DNA from: Solobacterium sp.
Lineage (GTDB): Bacteria; Bacillota_I; Bacilli_A; Erysipelotrichales; Erysipelotrichaceae
Length of the DNA: 64,000 nucleotides
Direction: 5' to 3'
NCBI GenBank assembly: GCA_017539385.1
Contig: JAFYHC010000059.1
Location: 1 to 64,000, forward strand
Part shown: positions 44,355 through 52,896 of the stretch, piece after piece
How positions within the stretch are numbered: the first letter of the stretch is position 1
Layout: every line of letters begins with the position of its first letter
Translations under genes and position numbers: made by a program
Notes under the pieces: model-generated
The model's database searches: none
What the model was told of the DNA's origin: nothing
Seen by the model: the letters and a program-made list of their open reading frames with translations, nothing else

Positions 44355-44990
44355 TTACCGTGCACCCGCTTTTGCTTTTTTGATCACGCGCTGCAGGTAA
44401 TGCTTTATTTCTATAAACAGCAGATCGAATCCCAGATAGGCCAGACCGAATAAGATCGGTTCTACTCCCAGTACGATTCTGTCTGTCTGCCCCGATACCA
44501 TTGCGGCACCGGCATTAATCATGGAATAGAACGAATAGACGAAGAACATGACCAGGCACGCATACAGGATATTCAGTATGAAACTGCTGTATCCCCGTAC
44601 ATTGACCATGATCCACCGCTCATTCTCTCCCTTTTGTTTTTCAAAGAAACGCAGTGCATTGTTGGTCAGCAGGTCCGTTACGATTCCCATCGCAATGGAT
44701 GTCACCAGCAATGTATCCAGGATATCGGCAAAATACATGCCCAATCCCCAGATAAAGAAGAAACAGACAGCACCGGAAAACCACCACTTGATGAAAAGCA
44801 TCTTTGCCCAGCCCGGAATATGGATCTTGGAGCGGGAGTAATACTTCCGCAGTTCCTCTTCCGATACGACCGGTGAGTTCTCTTCATTTGCTTCAACCAG
44901 TTCCTGAACGGCTTTTTTCTTCAGATGATAAAAATCCGCTTCTTTTTCAATCTCCGGTTTCTGGTTTACTCTCGCTTTCTTTTTCTTCAT
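44355..44990 (-). CDS. membrane protein of unknown function, about four helices (211 aa)
   Basis: I do not recognise the family. A charged N-terminal tail of about 70 residues rich in Lys and Glu is followed by four hydrophobic segments (roughly residues 72-95, 100-118, 137-160, 178-198). AAAGGAG lies before the ATG at 44990. It is encoded in the pectin importer operon after another four-helix protein, so a link to the importer is likely. Confidence 0.75.
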   Translation of the reverse strand: MKKKKARVNQKPEIEKEADFYHLKKKAVQELVEANEENSPVVSEEELRKYYSRSKIHIPGWAKMLFIKWWFSGAVCFFFIWGLGMYFADILDTLLVTSIAMGIVTDLLTNNALRFFEKQKGENERWIMVNVRGYSSFILNILYACLVMFFVYSFYSMINAGAAMVSGQTDRIVLGVEPILFGLAYLGFDLLFIEIKHYLQRVIKKAKAGAR

Positions 44991-45059
44991 GCACGCTCCT
45001 TTACTCATACAGCCCGGACAGACAGCAGTGCTGTCTGTCCGCTGTATGCAAATATCGGT

Positions 45060-45617
45060 TTATTCGCCTGAAATGTCGATTGCGGCCATCGAACCGTTGT
45101 CTTCGACTTCGATCGAAGTCTTGATCTTGCGCAGCATCTTCGTGTAGACCGGAAGAAGTGCGATCAGAACAAGCGTGACGACCAGAAGGATCAGATGGAC
45201 ACGCAGGTAGTATTCGGCATATGCAATATAGATCGTGTTCTGTGTGACAACGATCGGGTTAACCGCACGTGTCAGAGAAGCATAGATCTGCTGCAGATAA
45301 TACCAGTCTGCGAACGCAATAATTGCAAACATGCCGATCAGTACGCAAAGCATGATTTTATTAACAGGCTTGCGGTACTGGAATGTATTGATGAATGCCA
45401 TATACGACAGGATGGAGAACAGCATGGTGCAGAATCCTGCAAAGCCCATGCCAGGTCCCTGGATCTTCGCTGTCGTGTTGGAAATAGATGTCAGATGCAG
45501 TGCATAGTACAGGAAAGTGATCACCAGAGCGCACATCGGAATATTGAACGGCTTGCGCTTCAGGGCAACCAGGAAGTGTCTCCAGAGTTCCTTTATACCG
45601 CCATTCGTTTTCTTCAT
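45060..45617 (-). CDS. membrane protein of unknown function, four helices (185 aa)
   Basis: I do not recognise the family. About 28 polar residues precede four hydrophobic segments (about 27-45, 58-80, 87-108 and 137-160) and a short acidic C-terminal tail. Its first bases overlap the ATPase gene's stop codon (ATGA), so it is made in step with the ATPase. A role as an accessory subunit of the pectin importer is plausible but inferred. Confidence 0.75.
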   Translation of the reverse strand: MKKTNGGIKELWRHFLVALKRKPFNIPMCALVITFLYYALHLTSISNTTAKIQGPGMGFAGFCTMLFSILSYMAFINTFQYRKPVNKIMLCVLIGMFAIIAFADWYYLQQIYASLTRAVNPIVVTQNTIYIAYAEYYLRVHLILLVVTLVLIALLPVYTKMLRKIKTSIEVEDNGSMAAIDISGE

Positions 45618-46690
45618 ACATTACCTCCGCGGATCGCATTCGTTGTTTCTTTATCAAAGAAATGCTTTCTGTCAAACGAGAATGTTGCTGTATCGCCGTT
45701 GCTGTAGTCGAACCAGCCCTTCAGCTTAGCCGTCATATGAACGTTTGTATCGCCGATATTGCCATGTACAAGCGTATTCATACCGAGGTTTTCATTCATC
45801 GTTACTTTGACAGGAATATCATTGCCAAGCGTGATATTTTCCGGACGGACACCGAGAACGATCTCCTTGCCGTCATATCCGGCAAGTGTCTGCTTTTCTT
45901 CCGGTGTAAGGGAAACCTTGAATCCATTTCCTTCGAGAGTATCACCCTTAACTGTGACATCGAAGAAGTTCATCGGCGGTAAGCCGATAAAGCTTGCTAC
46001 GAAGATGTTAGCCGGGCTGTCATACAGTTCCAGAGGTGTACCGACCTGCTGTACATGACCCATCGACATACATACGATACGGTCAGCCAGTGTCAGAGCT
46101 TCTGTCTGGTCGTGTGTAACATAGAGCATTGTAGCCTTCAGACGCTTGTGGAGCAGAAGGATCTCACGACGTGTAGAACCTCTCAGCTTTGCGTCCAGGT
46201 TGGACAGCGGTTCGTCGAACAGGAAGACTTTCGGGTTACGGACGATGGAACGTCCCATGGCAACACGCTGTCTCTGTCCGCCGGACAACTGTGCCGGCTT
46301 CTTGTTCAGCTGGCTTGTCAGACCGAGGATCTCAGCTGCAGCCAGAACCTTCTTATGGATGACATTCGGGTTTTCCTTACGGAGTGTCAGCGAGAATGCC
46401 ATGTTTTCGTAGATCGTCATATGACCGTACAGAGCATAGCTCTGGAATACCATTGCCATATCTCTGTCTTTTGCCGGAGCATCGGTAATATCCTTGCCAT
46501 CGAGCAGGAGCTTACCATTGGAGATGTCTTCCAGACCTGCGACCATGCGCAGTGTTGTGGACTTGCCGCATCCGGACGGACCGACCAGAACGATCAGTTC
46601 ACCGTCTTTGACATCCAGATTAAAGTCATAGACTGCCTGTACATTATTATCGTAGATTTTATCGATATGCTGTAAGCTTAACTCTGCCAT
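45614..46690 (-). CDS. sugar ABC transporter ATP-binding protein, UgpC/MsmX type (358 aa)
   Basis: The second ATPase of the pectin island: Walker A GPSGCGKST, signature LSGGQRQR, Walker B FLFDEPLSNLDAK, and a C-terminal regulatory domain. It lies between two four-helix protein genes inside the operon of the lipoprotein-dependent importer and is the most likely energiser of the LplB/LplC-type permeases encoded upstream. Confidence 0.93.
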   Translation of the reverse strand: MAELSLQHIDKIYDNNVQAVYDFNLDVKDGELIVLVGPSGCGKSTTLRMVAGLEDISNGKLLLDGKDITDAPAKDRDMAMVFQSYALYGHMTIYENMAFSLTLRKENPNVIHKKVLAAAEILGLTSQLNKKPAQLSGGQRQRVAMGRSIVRNPKVFLFDEPLSNLDAKLRGSTRREILLLHKRLKATMLYVTHDQTEALTLADRIVCMSMGHVQQVGTPLELYDSPANIFVASFIGLPPMNFFDVTVKGDTLEGNGFKVSLTPEEKQTLAGYDGKEIVLGVRPENITLGNDIPVKVTMNENLGMNTLVHGNIGDTNVHMTAKLKGWFDYSNGDTATFSFDRKHFFDKETTNAIRGGNV

Positions 46691-46703
46691 AACTCAATCT
46701 CTC

Positions 46704-47192
46704 CTATGCGGTCTCACCGATGGACTTCAGGTGTTCACTCAGTTCTTTGTACTTCTTCAGGTTAATGAGGCCTGCAGCGATCAGAGCAACACCGGAGATC
46801 ACAAGATAGATCACTACCGTTGTGAACTGTCCGTTGCCCATAACACCTACTGCAACATCATTCACTTCCGTCATGGCATTGTGTGCCTGCATCGGAAGAA
46901 TGAAGATACGTACGAACTGCATAATGCCCAGTCCCAACAGTGCATATGAATATTCGTTCTTGTAGTTTTTAACGCCTTCCGATGCAAGGAATGCAATCAG
47001 AAGGAAGATCAGATTGTAAACGATCGAAACACCAATCTTGAAATTGTAGTAATACGTGCCGACGTCAGATTTGTAAATGTTCACAAAGAAGAAGACGTCG
47101 AACAGGATTCCAAGATAGCAAAGTCTTGAGGACTGCGTATTCTTAATGAACCGCATCCGGTCACGGGCGATCGTGCGTTCATCCTGTGTCAT
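46704..47192 (-). CDS. membrane protein of unknown function, four helices (162 aa)
   Basis: I do not recognise the family. Four hydrophobic segments (about residues 26-43, 51-70, 78-95 and 117-138) are flanked by charged tails. The ATG at 47192 overlaps the stop of the upstream gene (ATGA). The longer frame is only an upstream extension of the neighbour's region. It is encoded between another four-helix protein and the ATPase. Confidence 0.75.
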   Translation of the reverse strand: MTQDERTIARDRMRFIKNTQSSRLCYLGILFDVFFFVNIYKSDVGTYYYNFKIGVSIVYNLIFLLIAFLASEGVKNYKNEYSYALLGLGIMQFVRIFILPMQAHNAMTEVNDVAVGVMGNGQFTTVVIYLVISGVALIAAGLINLKKYKELSEHLKSIGETA

Positions 47193-47779
47193 TCCAGAAC
47201 TCTCCTTCCTTCTTCGATCAGGCTGTTTTCTTCTTTCATCAGACGGAACTTCCATACAGCATTTGCAACGAGCGCGCATGCAACGATGAGCAGAATTGCA
47301 AATACAAGGTAATGAATGTCAAACCAGAATGTAGATTCTGTATAGAGCGTTCCCCACTTATCCGCATGTGTCTTCAAGGCAGCAAAGTCAACCTGTTTCC
47401 ACTGTCCTTTGAAGGCCTGAATATAAATGTGCGCAAATACACTGAGATATACGGAAGCGGCTGCGAATATACCGGTCGCTGCATAATTGCCGATGTAGTA
47501 TTTGCGGCGCGAATGTGTGTTTGTGATGAACAGAAAAGCAGCCAGAAGAATCAGCACAATACTGTAATTGAGGAACACTTTATTGAACGCCTGCATATTG
47601 TAATAAACGATCGAACCGGGCACATCTGTCTGTGTAATATCCAGCGGATTTCTCATCGTATCGTACAGAGCGTCATAAAGGTCGGTCATGATCCCAAGTG
47701 CATACAGGAATACGATCGCACTTGCGATGATCGCAGCAAAGCATAAGATGCGCTGCACAGTCAACTGTTTCTTGTACAT
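47189..47779 (-). CDS. membrane protein of unknown function, four helices (196 aa)
   Basis: I do not recognise the family. Four hydrophobic segments (near residues 10-30, 67-86, 96-118, 150-172) and a 40-residue outward loop can be seen. The start is uncertain: ATG at 47779 has a weak AGGG, while an ATG at 47803 (204 aa) has no good ribosome binding site. It follows the binding protein gene after a spacer with two strong hairpins, and is coupled to the next gene. Confidence 0.72.
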   Translation of the reverse strand: MYKKQLTVQRILCFAAIIASAIVFLYALGIMTDLYDALYDTMRNPLDITQTDVPGSIVYYNMQAFNKVFLNYSIVLILLAAFLFITNTHSRRKYYIGNYAATGIFAAASVYLSVFAHIYIQAFKGQWKQVDFAALKTHADKWGTLYTESTFWFDIHYLVFAILLIVACALVANAVWKFRLMKEENSLIEEGRRVLE

Positions 47780-47850
47780 GGTGACCCTGAATGAGTACTG
47801 CATCGGTTAAGATGCGTCTCATATTTTCCTTTCTGTCCCCTTTTCATGAT

Positions 47851-47926
47851 CAGAACAGCTTACAGGGGATTACCGGCTGTTCTGTGATTCATTCGAATCT
47901 CCTCCCGGGGAGTCAGGCTCCCCGGG
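47851..47926 (-). promoter_or_regulatory. two strong hairpins after the binding-protein gene
   Basis: A 9-bp GC-rich stem (CCCGGGGAG and CTCCCCGGG, 47904-47926) and a second 9-bp stem (CAGAACAGC and GCTGTTCTG, 47851-47884) lie in the 150-base spacer after the binding protein gene. Neither has a T run, so they are not clear terminators. Such hairpins often stabilise the 3' end of the abundant binding-protein message while allowing less downstream expression. Confidence 0.55.
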
Positions 47927-47953
47927 TGAAGATATAAATTAGGCCAGTCTTAA

Positions 47954-50089
47954 TTATTTGGAGTTGTAGAACTGGACATCACGCTGCCAAGCATCTTCCT
48001 TGATCTGCAGATACTGATCGCAGTGCCAGGACTTGCTGATGGTGTCAACAGTTGTAGCAGCATCCTTCATTGTTGCATCCGGATAGCCGCCGACGATCAT
48101 CTGAACGAGCAGGTTGTCGTCGCCCTTGGAAGAGGAGAACTTCTCTCTCAGTTCTGTGTAGCTGTCGATCATGTCGTTTTCCTGCTTTGTTGTCGGCAGA
48201 ACGGTTGGAACAGATGTGTACCAGCTGTTTTCAGCAAGAGCGAGTTCCGGATGTTTGATAACGCCTAAACGGATAGCCTGGGAGAGCTTGCCTGCGCCTT
48301 CCTGACCGATGTCAGTTGTGCACTGGTATTCGAATGCCTGGTTCTTAACGAAGGACAGTGTGGATCCCAGATAGAATCTAGCGAAGTTCGTGTAGTTGCC
48401 GGAAGCCAGTTTCCACAGGTCTTCTTTTGTCTTGTCAGCGATGACCGGCATCTGTGTGCCGTTGAAGTCGAATGTTTCGTAGGAGCCGTCAGCCTTTGTC
48501 TTGATGAATGCATCCGGACCATAGGACAGCAGGACCATTCCTCTTGGGCTGTAAGCGAAGTCGATCAGTGCAAGAGCTGCATTCAGCTTGTTCTGGTCAG
48601 CATCAGCAGATGCCTTGGAGATTCCCCAACCATCTGTCTTAACAGAACGCCAGGACTCTGTGAAGTGCATGTAGACACCGTCGTTGTTTGTGCCGTCATA
48701 CCAGCGAGCAACCGGGATCATGACTGCCATGAACTTTTCGCCCTGATCCTTCTGCAGTTTTGTTTCGTTCAGAATTGTCTGAGTCTGGTTGTAGTCATAT
48801 TCCATGAAGCCCATGTCATTTTCGAGATATGTGCTGGAGCTTTCGGAAGACATATCCAAGAATGCCTTGGAGATCAGGCCTTCCTTAGCCATAGCGTTCA
48901 TACGTTCGAGAGCTTCATATGTAGCTGTTTCTGTTCTTGCATCATGGAGAGCTCCATCAGCACCGACATACAGATATTCCTGTCTGGATTCCATACCGCG
49001 GACGCCGAAGAGAACGCCAGTGAAACGGATGAGGTCGCAGCGGCGGGAGTTGTTGTCTTCTTCTCTGGAGAACAGACCCTGAACACTGTCTTTGCCATTG
49101 AGTGTCTGCGGGTTGGAAACGACGCAGCGGAGCAGTGCAACGAGTTCATCTGCATCCCATGCTGCATTCTGGCCGGCGAACAGGTCAGAACGCTTTGTTC
49201 CATAGTAACCGCCATATGCTTCATCGATATATTTACGGAACATGTTGACAGCTGCAACACCATCGAGGGAACCAGCTGCGTTCATGTTAGCAACGATGTT
49301 GCCTGCTGCATCATAGTCTTTTGTGACTGTTTCTGTACCGGAAGCGTCAGCCTTTGCAACTGTTACTTCAACCTTACCGGATGTCGGCATATACGGCTGA
49401 TAAACAGCTGCTGCCAGTGTGTTGCTTGCAGAAGCGGAGAAGTCTCCCTCACCATCGAGGAGCTTTTCGATCCAGTCAACACGCATCAGCGGCATACGTT
49501 CGATATCGTTAACACCATCGAAGTACGGGCTGAAGTAGATAGCACCGGTGGATGTGTTACCTGTGATAGACAGGCGAACGATTGGGTTAGCTTCCAGATA
49601 TGCCTTGAAGTTCGGCATCTGATCCAGATACTGGCCAATATTAACAAGGCTTCCTGCTTCACCATTCTGTGTCAGCAGTGCAGCTGTACCGGAGATCATG
49701 TCAACTTCTGCAAGACGCTCTTTCCAGTATTCGAATTCTTTTGCTGCGGAGTTGCCCTGGTATTTATCTTCAAACTTAACGTTCAGTTCTTTTTCAACCT
49801 GCTGCCAGGTCGGCTTCAGATCGCCTGTGTTGTATGTAACACCATCAGCGAGTGTGATTCCCTGTCCTGCTGTTTCAGCATCGAAGAACAGACCTGTCTT
49901 TGTGCTGTTGTAGCCGGTAGCCATGCGCAGGACTGTACCCGGTTCGTACTCAAGAGTGGACTGCTGGCCTTCGCCGGACGGAGTATCTCCGCCGCCCTGT
50001 GTGCCAGGTTCTACATGGATGCTCGGACCGCAACCTGCAAGAAGCGACAGGCCGAGAAGAGCTGCTGTAATTTTCTTAAAGTTTTTCAT
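47954..50089 (-). CDS. solute-binding lipoprotein of the pectin-oligosaccharide importer (711 aa)
   Basis: The signal peptide ends in LLAGC with the lipidated Cys at residue 20, followed by a Pro/Gly/Gln-rich tether. The very large size, over 700 residues, is like that of LplA/YtcQ-type binding proteins for long oligosaccharides. It lies just after the two LplC/LplB-type permease genes. The neighbouring pectin enzymes suggest that it binds oligogalacturonides or methyl-esterified forms outside the cell. Confidence 0.88.
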   Translation of the reverse strand: MKNFKKITAALLGLSLLAGCGPSIHVEPGTQGGGDTPSGEGQQSTLEYEPGTVLRMATGYNSTKTGLFFDAETAGQGITLADGVTYNTGDLKPTWQQVEKELNVKFEDKYQGNSAAKEFEYWKERLAEVDMISGTAALLTQNGEAGSLVNIGQYLDQMPNFKAYLEANPIVRLSITGNTSTGAIYFSPYFDGVNDIERMPLMRVDWIEKLLDGEGDFSASASNTLAAAVYQPYMPTSGKVEVTVAKADASGTETVTKDYDAAGNIVANMNAAGSLDGVAAVNMFRKYIDEAYGGYYGTKRSDLFAGQNAAWDADELVALLRCVVSNPQTLNGKDSVQGLFSREEDNNSRRCDLIRFTGVLFGVRGMESRQEYLYVGADGALHDARTETATYEALERMNAMAKEGLISKAFLDMSSESSSTYLENDMGFMEYDYNQTQTILNETKLQKDQGEKFMAVMIPVARWYDGTNNDGVYMHFTESWRSVKTDGWGISKASADADQNKLNAALALIDFAYSPRGMVLLSYGPDAFIKTKADGSYETFDFNGTQMPVIADKTKEDLWKLASGNYTNFARFYLGSTLSFVKNQAFEYQCTTDIGQEGAGKLSQAIRLGVIKHPELALAENSWYTSVPTVLPTTKQENDMIDSYTELREKFSSSKGDDNLLVQMIVGGYPDATMKDAATTVDTISKSWHCDQYLQIKEDAWQRDVQFYNSK

Positions 50090-50131
50090 ATTTTCCCTTC
50101 CTTAATGATTATGAAAATGTTTTGTTTTTGA

Positions 50132-51022
50132 TTATTCTTTGACGCCGCCGACGTTAACGCCCTTGGCAAAGTATTTCTGAATGAACGGATAGATAACAAG
50201 GATCGGAACGATCGAGCAGATGATCAGTGCATAGATCACTGAGTCACTTGCATAGGATTCGTTCCAGCCAGCCATTGTTTCCGGATCAGTGAACTGTTCC
50301 AGACGCAGCCGGATAAATACCTGCAGCGGATGTTCATTCTGGTTGGATATCATCTGTCTTGCCCAGAAGTAACCGTTCCATCTCGAGATACCGAAGAACA
50401 GCGCAACTGTTGCAATCGTAGATTTGGACATCGGCAGATAGACCTGACGGAGAACCTGCATTTCTGTAGCACCGTCAACGATCGCTGCTTCTTCAATCTC
50501 AGACGGTACGCCTTCAAATGCGTTACGGAGCAGGATGATGTTCATTGCCGCCATACCCATGGCAATAACGACAAGCCACTTATCATCCACGATACCCATG
50601 GCATTGAATACATCCTTGGTAGCCAGATAGTTCAGATACTGTGGAACAATACCGGCAGAGAACCACATGGTGAATACCAGGAAGAAGTTGAAGAATGTTC
50701 TGAAGAGCAGTCTCTTCTTTGACAGAGCATAGGCACCCAGGATGGCAACGACCATGGACCAGATGGTACCGAACAGTGTCAGGAACAATGTGTTGGAATA
50801 GGAGTTCCAGAACATATTGTCACTGAACATTCTCTTGAAGGCATCGAACTGGATGTCCTTCGGGAACAGTACGACGGAGCCGTATTCAACTGCGGAGCGT
50901 CCGGAGATGGAAGCTGCAACCGCATATACGAACGGATACAGACAGCACAGAGCAAACACAGTCAGCATTGTGTAGCTCAGGATCTTAAAGATCAGTTCTG
51001 ATATTTCAAGTTTTCTTTTCAT
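50132..51022 (-). CDS. pectin importer ABC permease, LplC/YtcP type (296 aa)
   Basis: A six-helix inner-membrane permease with the EAA loop (EAAIVDGATEMQVLRQVYLP) that docks with the ATPase. It lies 13 bases after the companion permease gene and 43 bases before the binding lipoprotein gene. Confidence 0.92.
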   Translation of the reverse strand: MKRKLEISELIFKILSYTMLTVFALCCLYPFVYAVAASISGRSAVEYGSVVLFPKDIQFDAFKRMFSDNMFWNSYSNTLFLTLFGTIWSMVVAILGAYALSKKRLLFRTFFNFFLVFTMWFSAGIVPQYLNYLATKDVFNAMGIVDDKWLVVIAMGMAAMNIILLRNAFEGVPSEIEEAAIVDGATEMQVLRQVYLPMSKSTIATVALFFGISRWNGYFWARQMISNQNEHPLQVFIRLRLEQFTDPETMAGWNESYASDSVIYALIICSIVPILVIYPFIQKYFAKGVNVGGVKE

Positions 51023-51034
51023 GAAATTCCTCCG

Positions 51035-52090
51035 TTAGTAGAGCGACGTGTTGGATGCTGTCTTGGCAATCTTATTGGCACCGATGACCAGGAGCATACC
51101 GATGACGTTGTTCATCATTTCTGCGGCAGCTGCGATACCTGTGCCGCCGCCGGACTGCATACCGTTGCGGTGTGCAAATGTCGAAACAACGTCAGCTGTC
51201 ATATAAGTTTTTGTGTTGTACAGCAGCAATACTTTTTCATAACCGACATTCAGCAGGTTACCGATACGGGTAATCAGCATGATGACGATCGTGGACAGAA
51301 TGCTCGGCAGTACGACATAGCGCATCTGAGCCATCTTGTCTGCACCGTCGATCTGTGCTGCTTCGTAACTGGTCGGTGAGATCGCAATGATCGCTGCGAA
51401 GAATACGATGGAATCGTAACCTGCGCCCTCCCAGATACCGCTGATCTGATAGATCGAGCGGAAGAATGCCGGGTTATTCAGAAGACCCGCATTTGCAACA
51501 TCTCTGCTGATAAGTCCAAGTCCTGCAAGGAACCGGCTGACGATACCCATTTCGGTTGTCAGGGAGCCCTGCTTGACAAGCATCGTTACCAGAGATGCCA
51601 TGACGACTGTCGACATGAACTTCGGAAGATACGTCAGAACCTGAAATACGCTTCGAGCGATGTTCGAACGAACTTCGTTGAAGAATAACGCCAGGATGAT
51701 CGGAATCGGGAATCCGAAGCACAGGCCGTAGAAGCTTAACAGGAATGTGTTGCGCAGAGCTCTCCAGAAGTCAGTGGAAAGTCCGTCTCCTGCAAACAGC
51801 AGCCGTTTGAAGTACGAGAAGCCGGAGAACAGCTGTTCGGAAACCGGCAATACATTGTCGGAAACCTTGAAGCAGCCCAACAGTTCGTACATCGGGAAGT
51901 AACGCCAAAACAGGAATACAAGGATCATCGGGACAAGCATCAGATACAAACGCCAGTCCTTTGCGACCGTCAGGAGTACGTGATGCCAGTAGTGTTTTTC
52001 TACGTCATCGCGCACGGCCTGTTCAGGATCGATCTTATACGCCCCTGTTTCTTTGTCTAAGATGAGAAAATCTGCCGCCTTAGCCTTCAT
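51035..52090 (-). CDS. pectin importer ABC permease, LplB/YteP type (351 aa)
   Basis: A permease with a long cytoplasmic N-terminus of about 55 residues before the first helix and the EAA loop (EAAQIDGADKMAQMRYVVLP). Its ATG overlaps the stop codon of the upstream membrane-protein gene (ATGA), so the two are translationally coupled. Confidence 0.92.
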   Translation of the reverse strand: MKAKAADFLILDKETGAYKIDPEQAVRDDVEKHYWHHVLLTVAKDWRLYLMLVPMILVFLFWRYFPMYELLGCFKVSDNVLPVSEQLFSGFSYFKRLLFAGDGLSTDFWRALRNTFLLSFYGLCFGFPIPIILALFFNEVRSNIARSVFQVLTYLPKFMSTVVMASLVTMLVKQGSLTTEMGIVSRFLAGLGLISRDVANAGLLNNPAFFRSIYQISGIWEGAGYDSIVFFAAIIAISPTSYEAAQIDGADKMAQMRYVVLPSILSTIVIMLITRIGNLLNVGYEKVLLLYNTKTYMTADVVSTFAHRNGMQSGGGTGIAAAAEMMNNVIGMLLVIGANKIAKTASNTSLY

Positions 52091-52671
52091 TGTGAACCTC
52101 CTTTTTCTGCTTTCTCCTTAGCGGAAAGGCGAAGCAAGTAGTGTCTTTGGTCCTCGTAGACTCCGTCCAGCCTTCCGGCTATCCAGACTACAATGAACGT
52201 AAACAACATTGAGATACTGTCTGTTGTGTAAAAACCGATCACGCTTTGCGGGGAAGCTTTCAGCACCAGAGCCGCAAGCGCTCTGCCCGTCTGCATGAGA
52301 AGCAGAACCAGCAGCGGGAAGACCTTTCCGAACATCCCGGTGCGTGCGCGTTCTTTTCCGATCTTCAGAAGCAGCGGTACAGCAAGCACGGATAACATGT
52401 TGCCGATACAATAGATCAGATACGATTGCAGCATTGCACCGGACGCCATACAGAATGCAGTCCCGGCCAGAAACGCATGAAAGCAGCCCCACCATCCCCA
52501 GCGCATATATACAATGGATGTCACTGCAGCAGCGACAGACACGGTATATGGCTGGCCAGGAAACCAGGTATTGGCTGCTTTCACCGTCAGAAACTCACAG
52601 ACAACAAGTATAAAAGCAAGAATCGTTAGATCAATCTGCCTGTATTCTTTAAACGTTCTCTGCTTCTGCAT
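52087..52671 (-). CDS. ECF S-component-like membrane protein (194 aa)
   Basis: A small integral membrane protein with five or six helices and a polar C-terminal tail. Its overall pattern is like the substrate-binding S components of ECF transporters (helix pairs, aromatic MRWGWWG turn near residue 60), but I see no signature that names a ligand. The start at 52671 has GAGG five bases upstream. It is the first gene of the pectin importer transcript and overlaps the first permease gene by four bases. An accessory role for the importer is possible. Confidence 0.65.
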   Translation of the reverse strand: MQKQRTFKEYRQIDLTILAFILVVCEFLTVKAANTWFPGQPYTVSVAAAVTSIVYMRWGWWGCFHAFLAGTAFCMASGAMLQSYLIYCIGNMLSVLAVPLLLKIGKERARTGMFGKVFPLLVLLLMQTGRALAALVLKASPQSVIGFYTTDSISMLFTFIVVWIAGRLDGVYEDQRHYLLRLSAKEKAEKGGSQ

Positions 52672-52814
52672 CATAGCCTCTTTCGTTCTGACCCTGCCCC
52701 GCGGATGACGGTCTTTCGTCACACAAAAAGTCAGTCGTCTCAAATCGTTATCTTAATTATGAAAAAAGCGACTTTTAAAGTACATGGATAAAATAATGCA
52801 AAACATGGTCAAAA

Positions 52815-52858
52815 CCGACTATTTCTTTAATCTTTGTGCATATGGAGAAAATAGTCGG
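52815..52858. promoter_or_regulatory. 10-bp inverted repeat in the pectin divergent promoter region
   Basis: CCGACTATTT (52815-52824) and AAATAGTCGG (52849-52858) form an exact inverted repeat. A related direct copy, CGACTTTTAAAG, lies at 52769-52780. They lie between the pectin importer operon (minus) and the pectin methylesterase gene (plus), and TATACT at 52860-52865 fits a -10 box for the latter. They are candidate sites for the AraC-type regulator. Confidence 0.5.
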
Positions 52859-52896
52859 GTATACTGCAGACAGGTAAGCATGTAAAGGAGGACGAC

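Noticed and set aside
48665-50131. Long open frame (488 codons) on the plus strand
   Set aside because: Antisense to the 711-residue binding lipoprotein, with abnormal composition. Same explanation.
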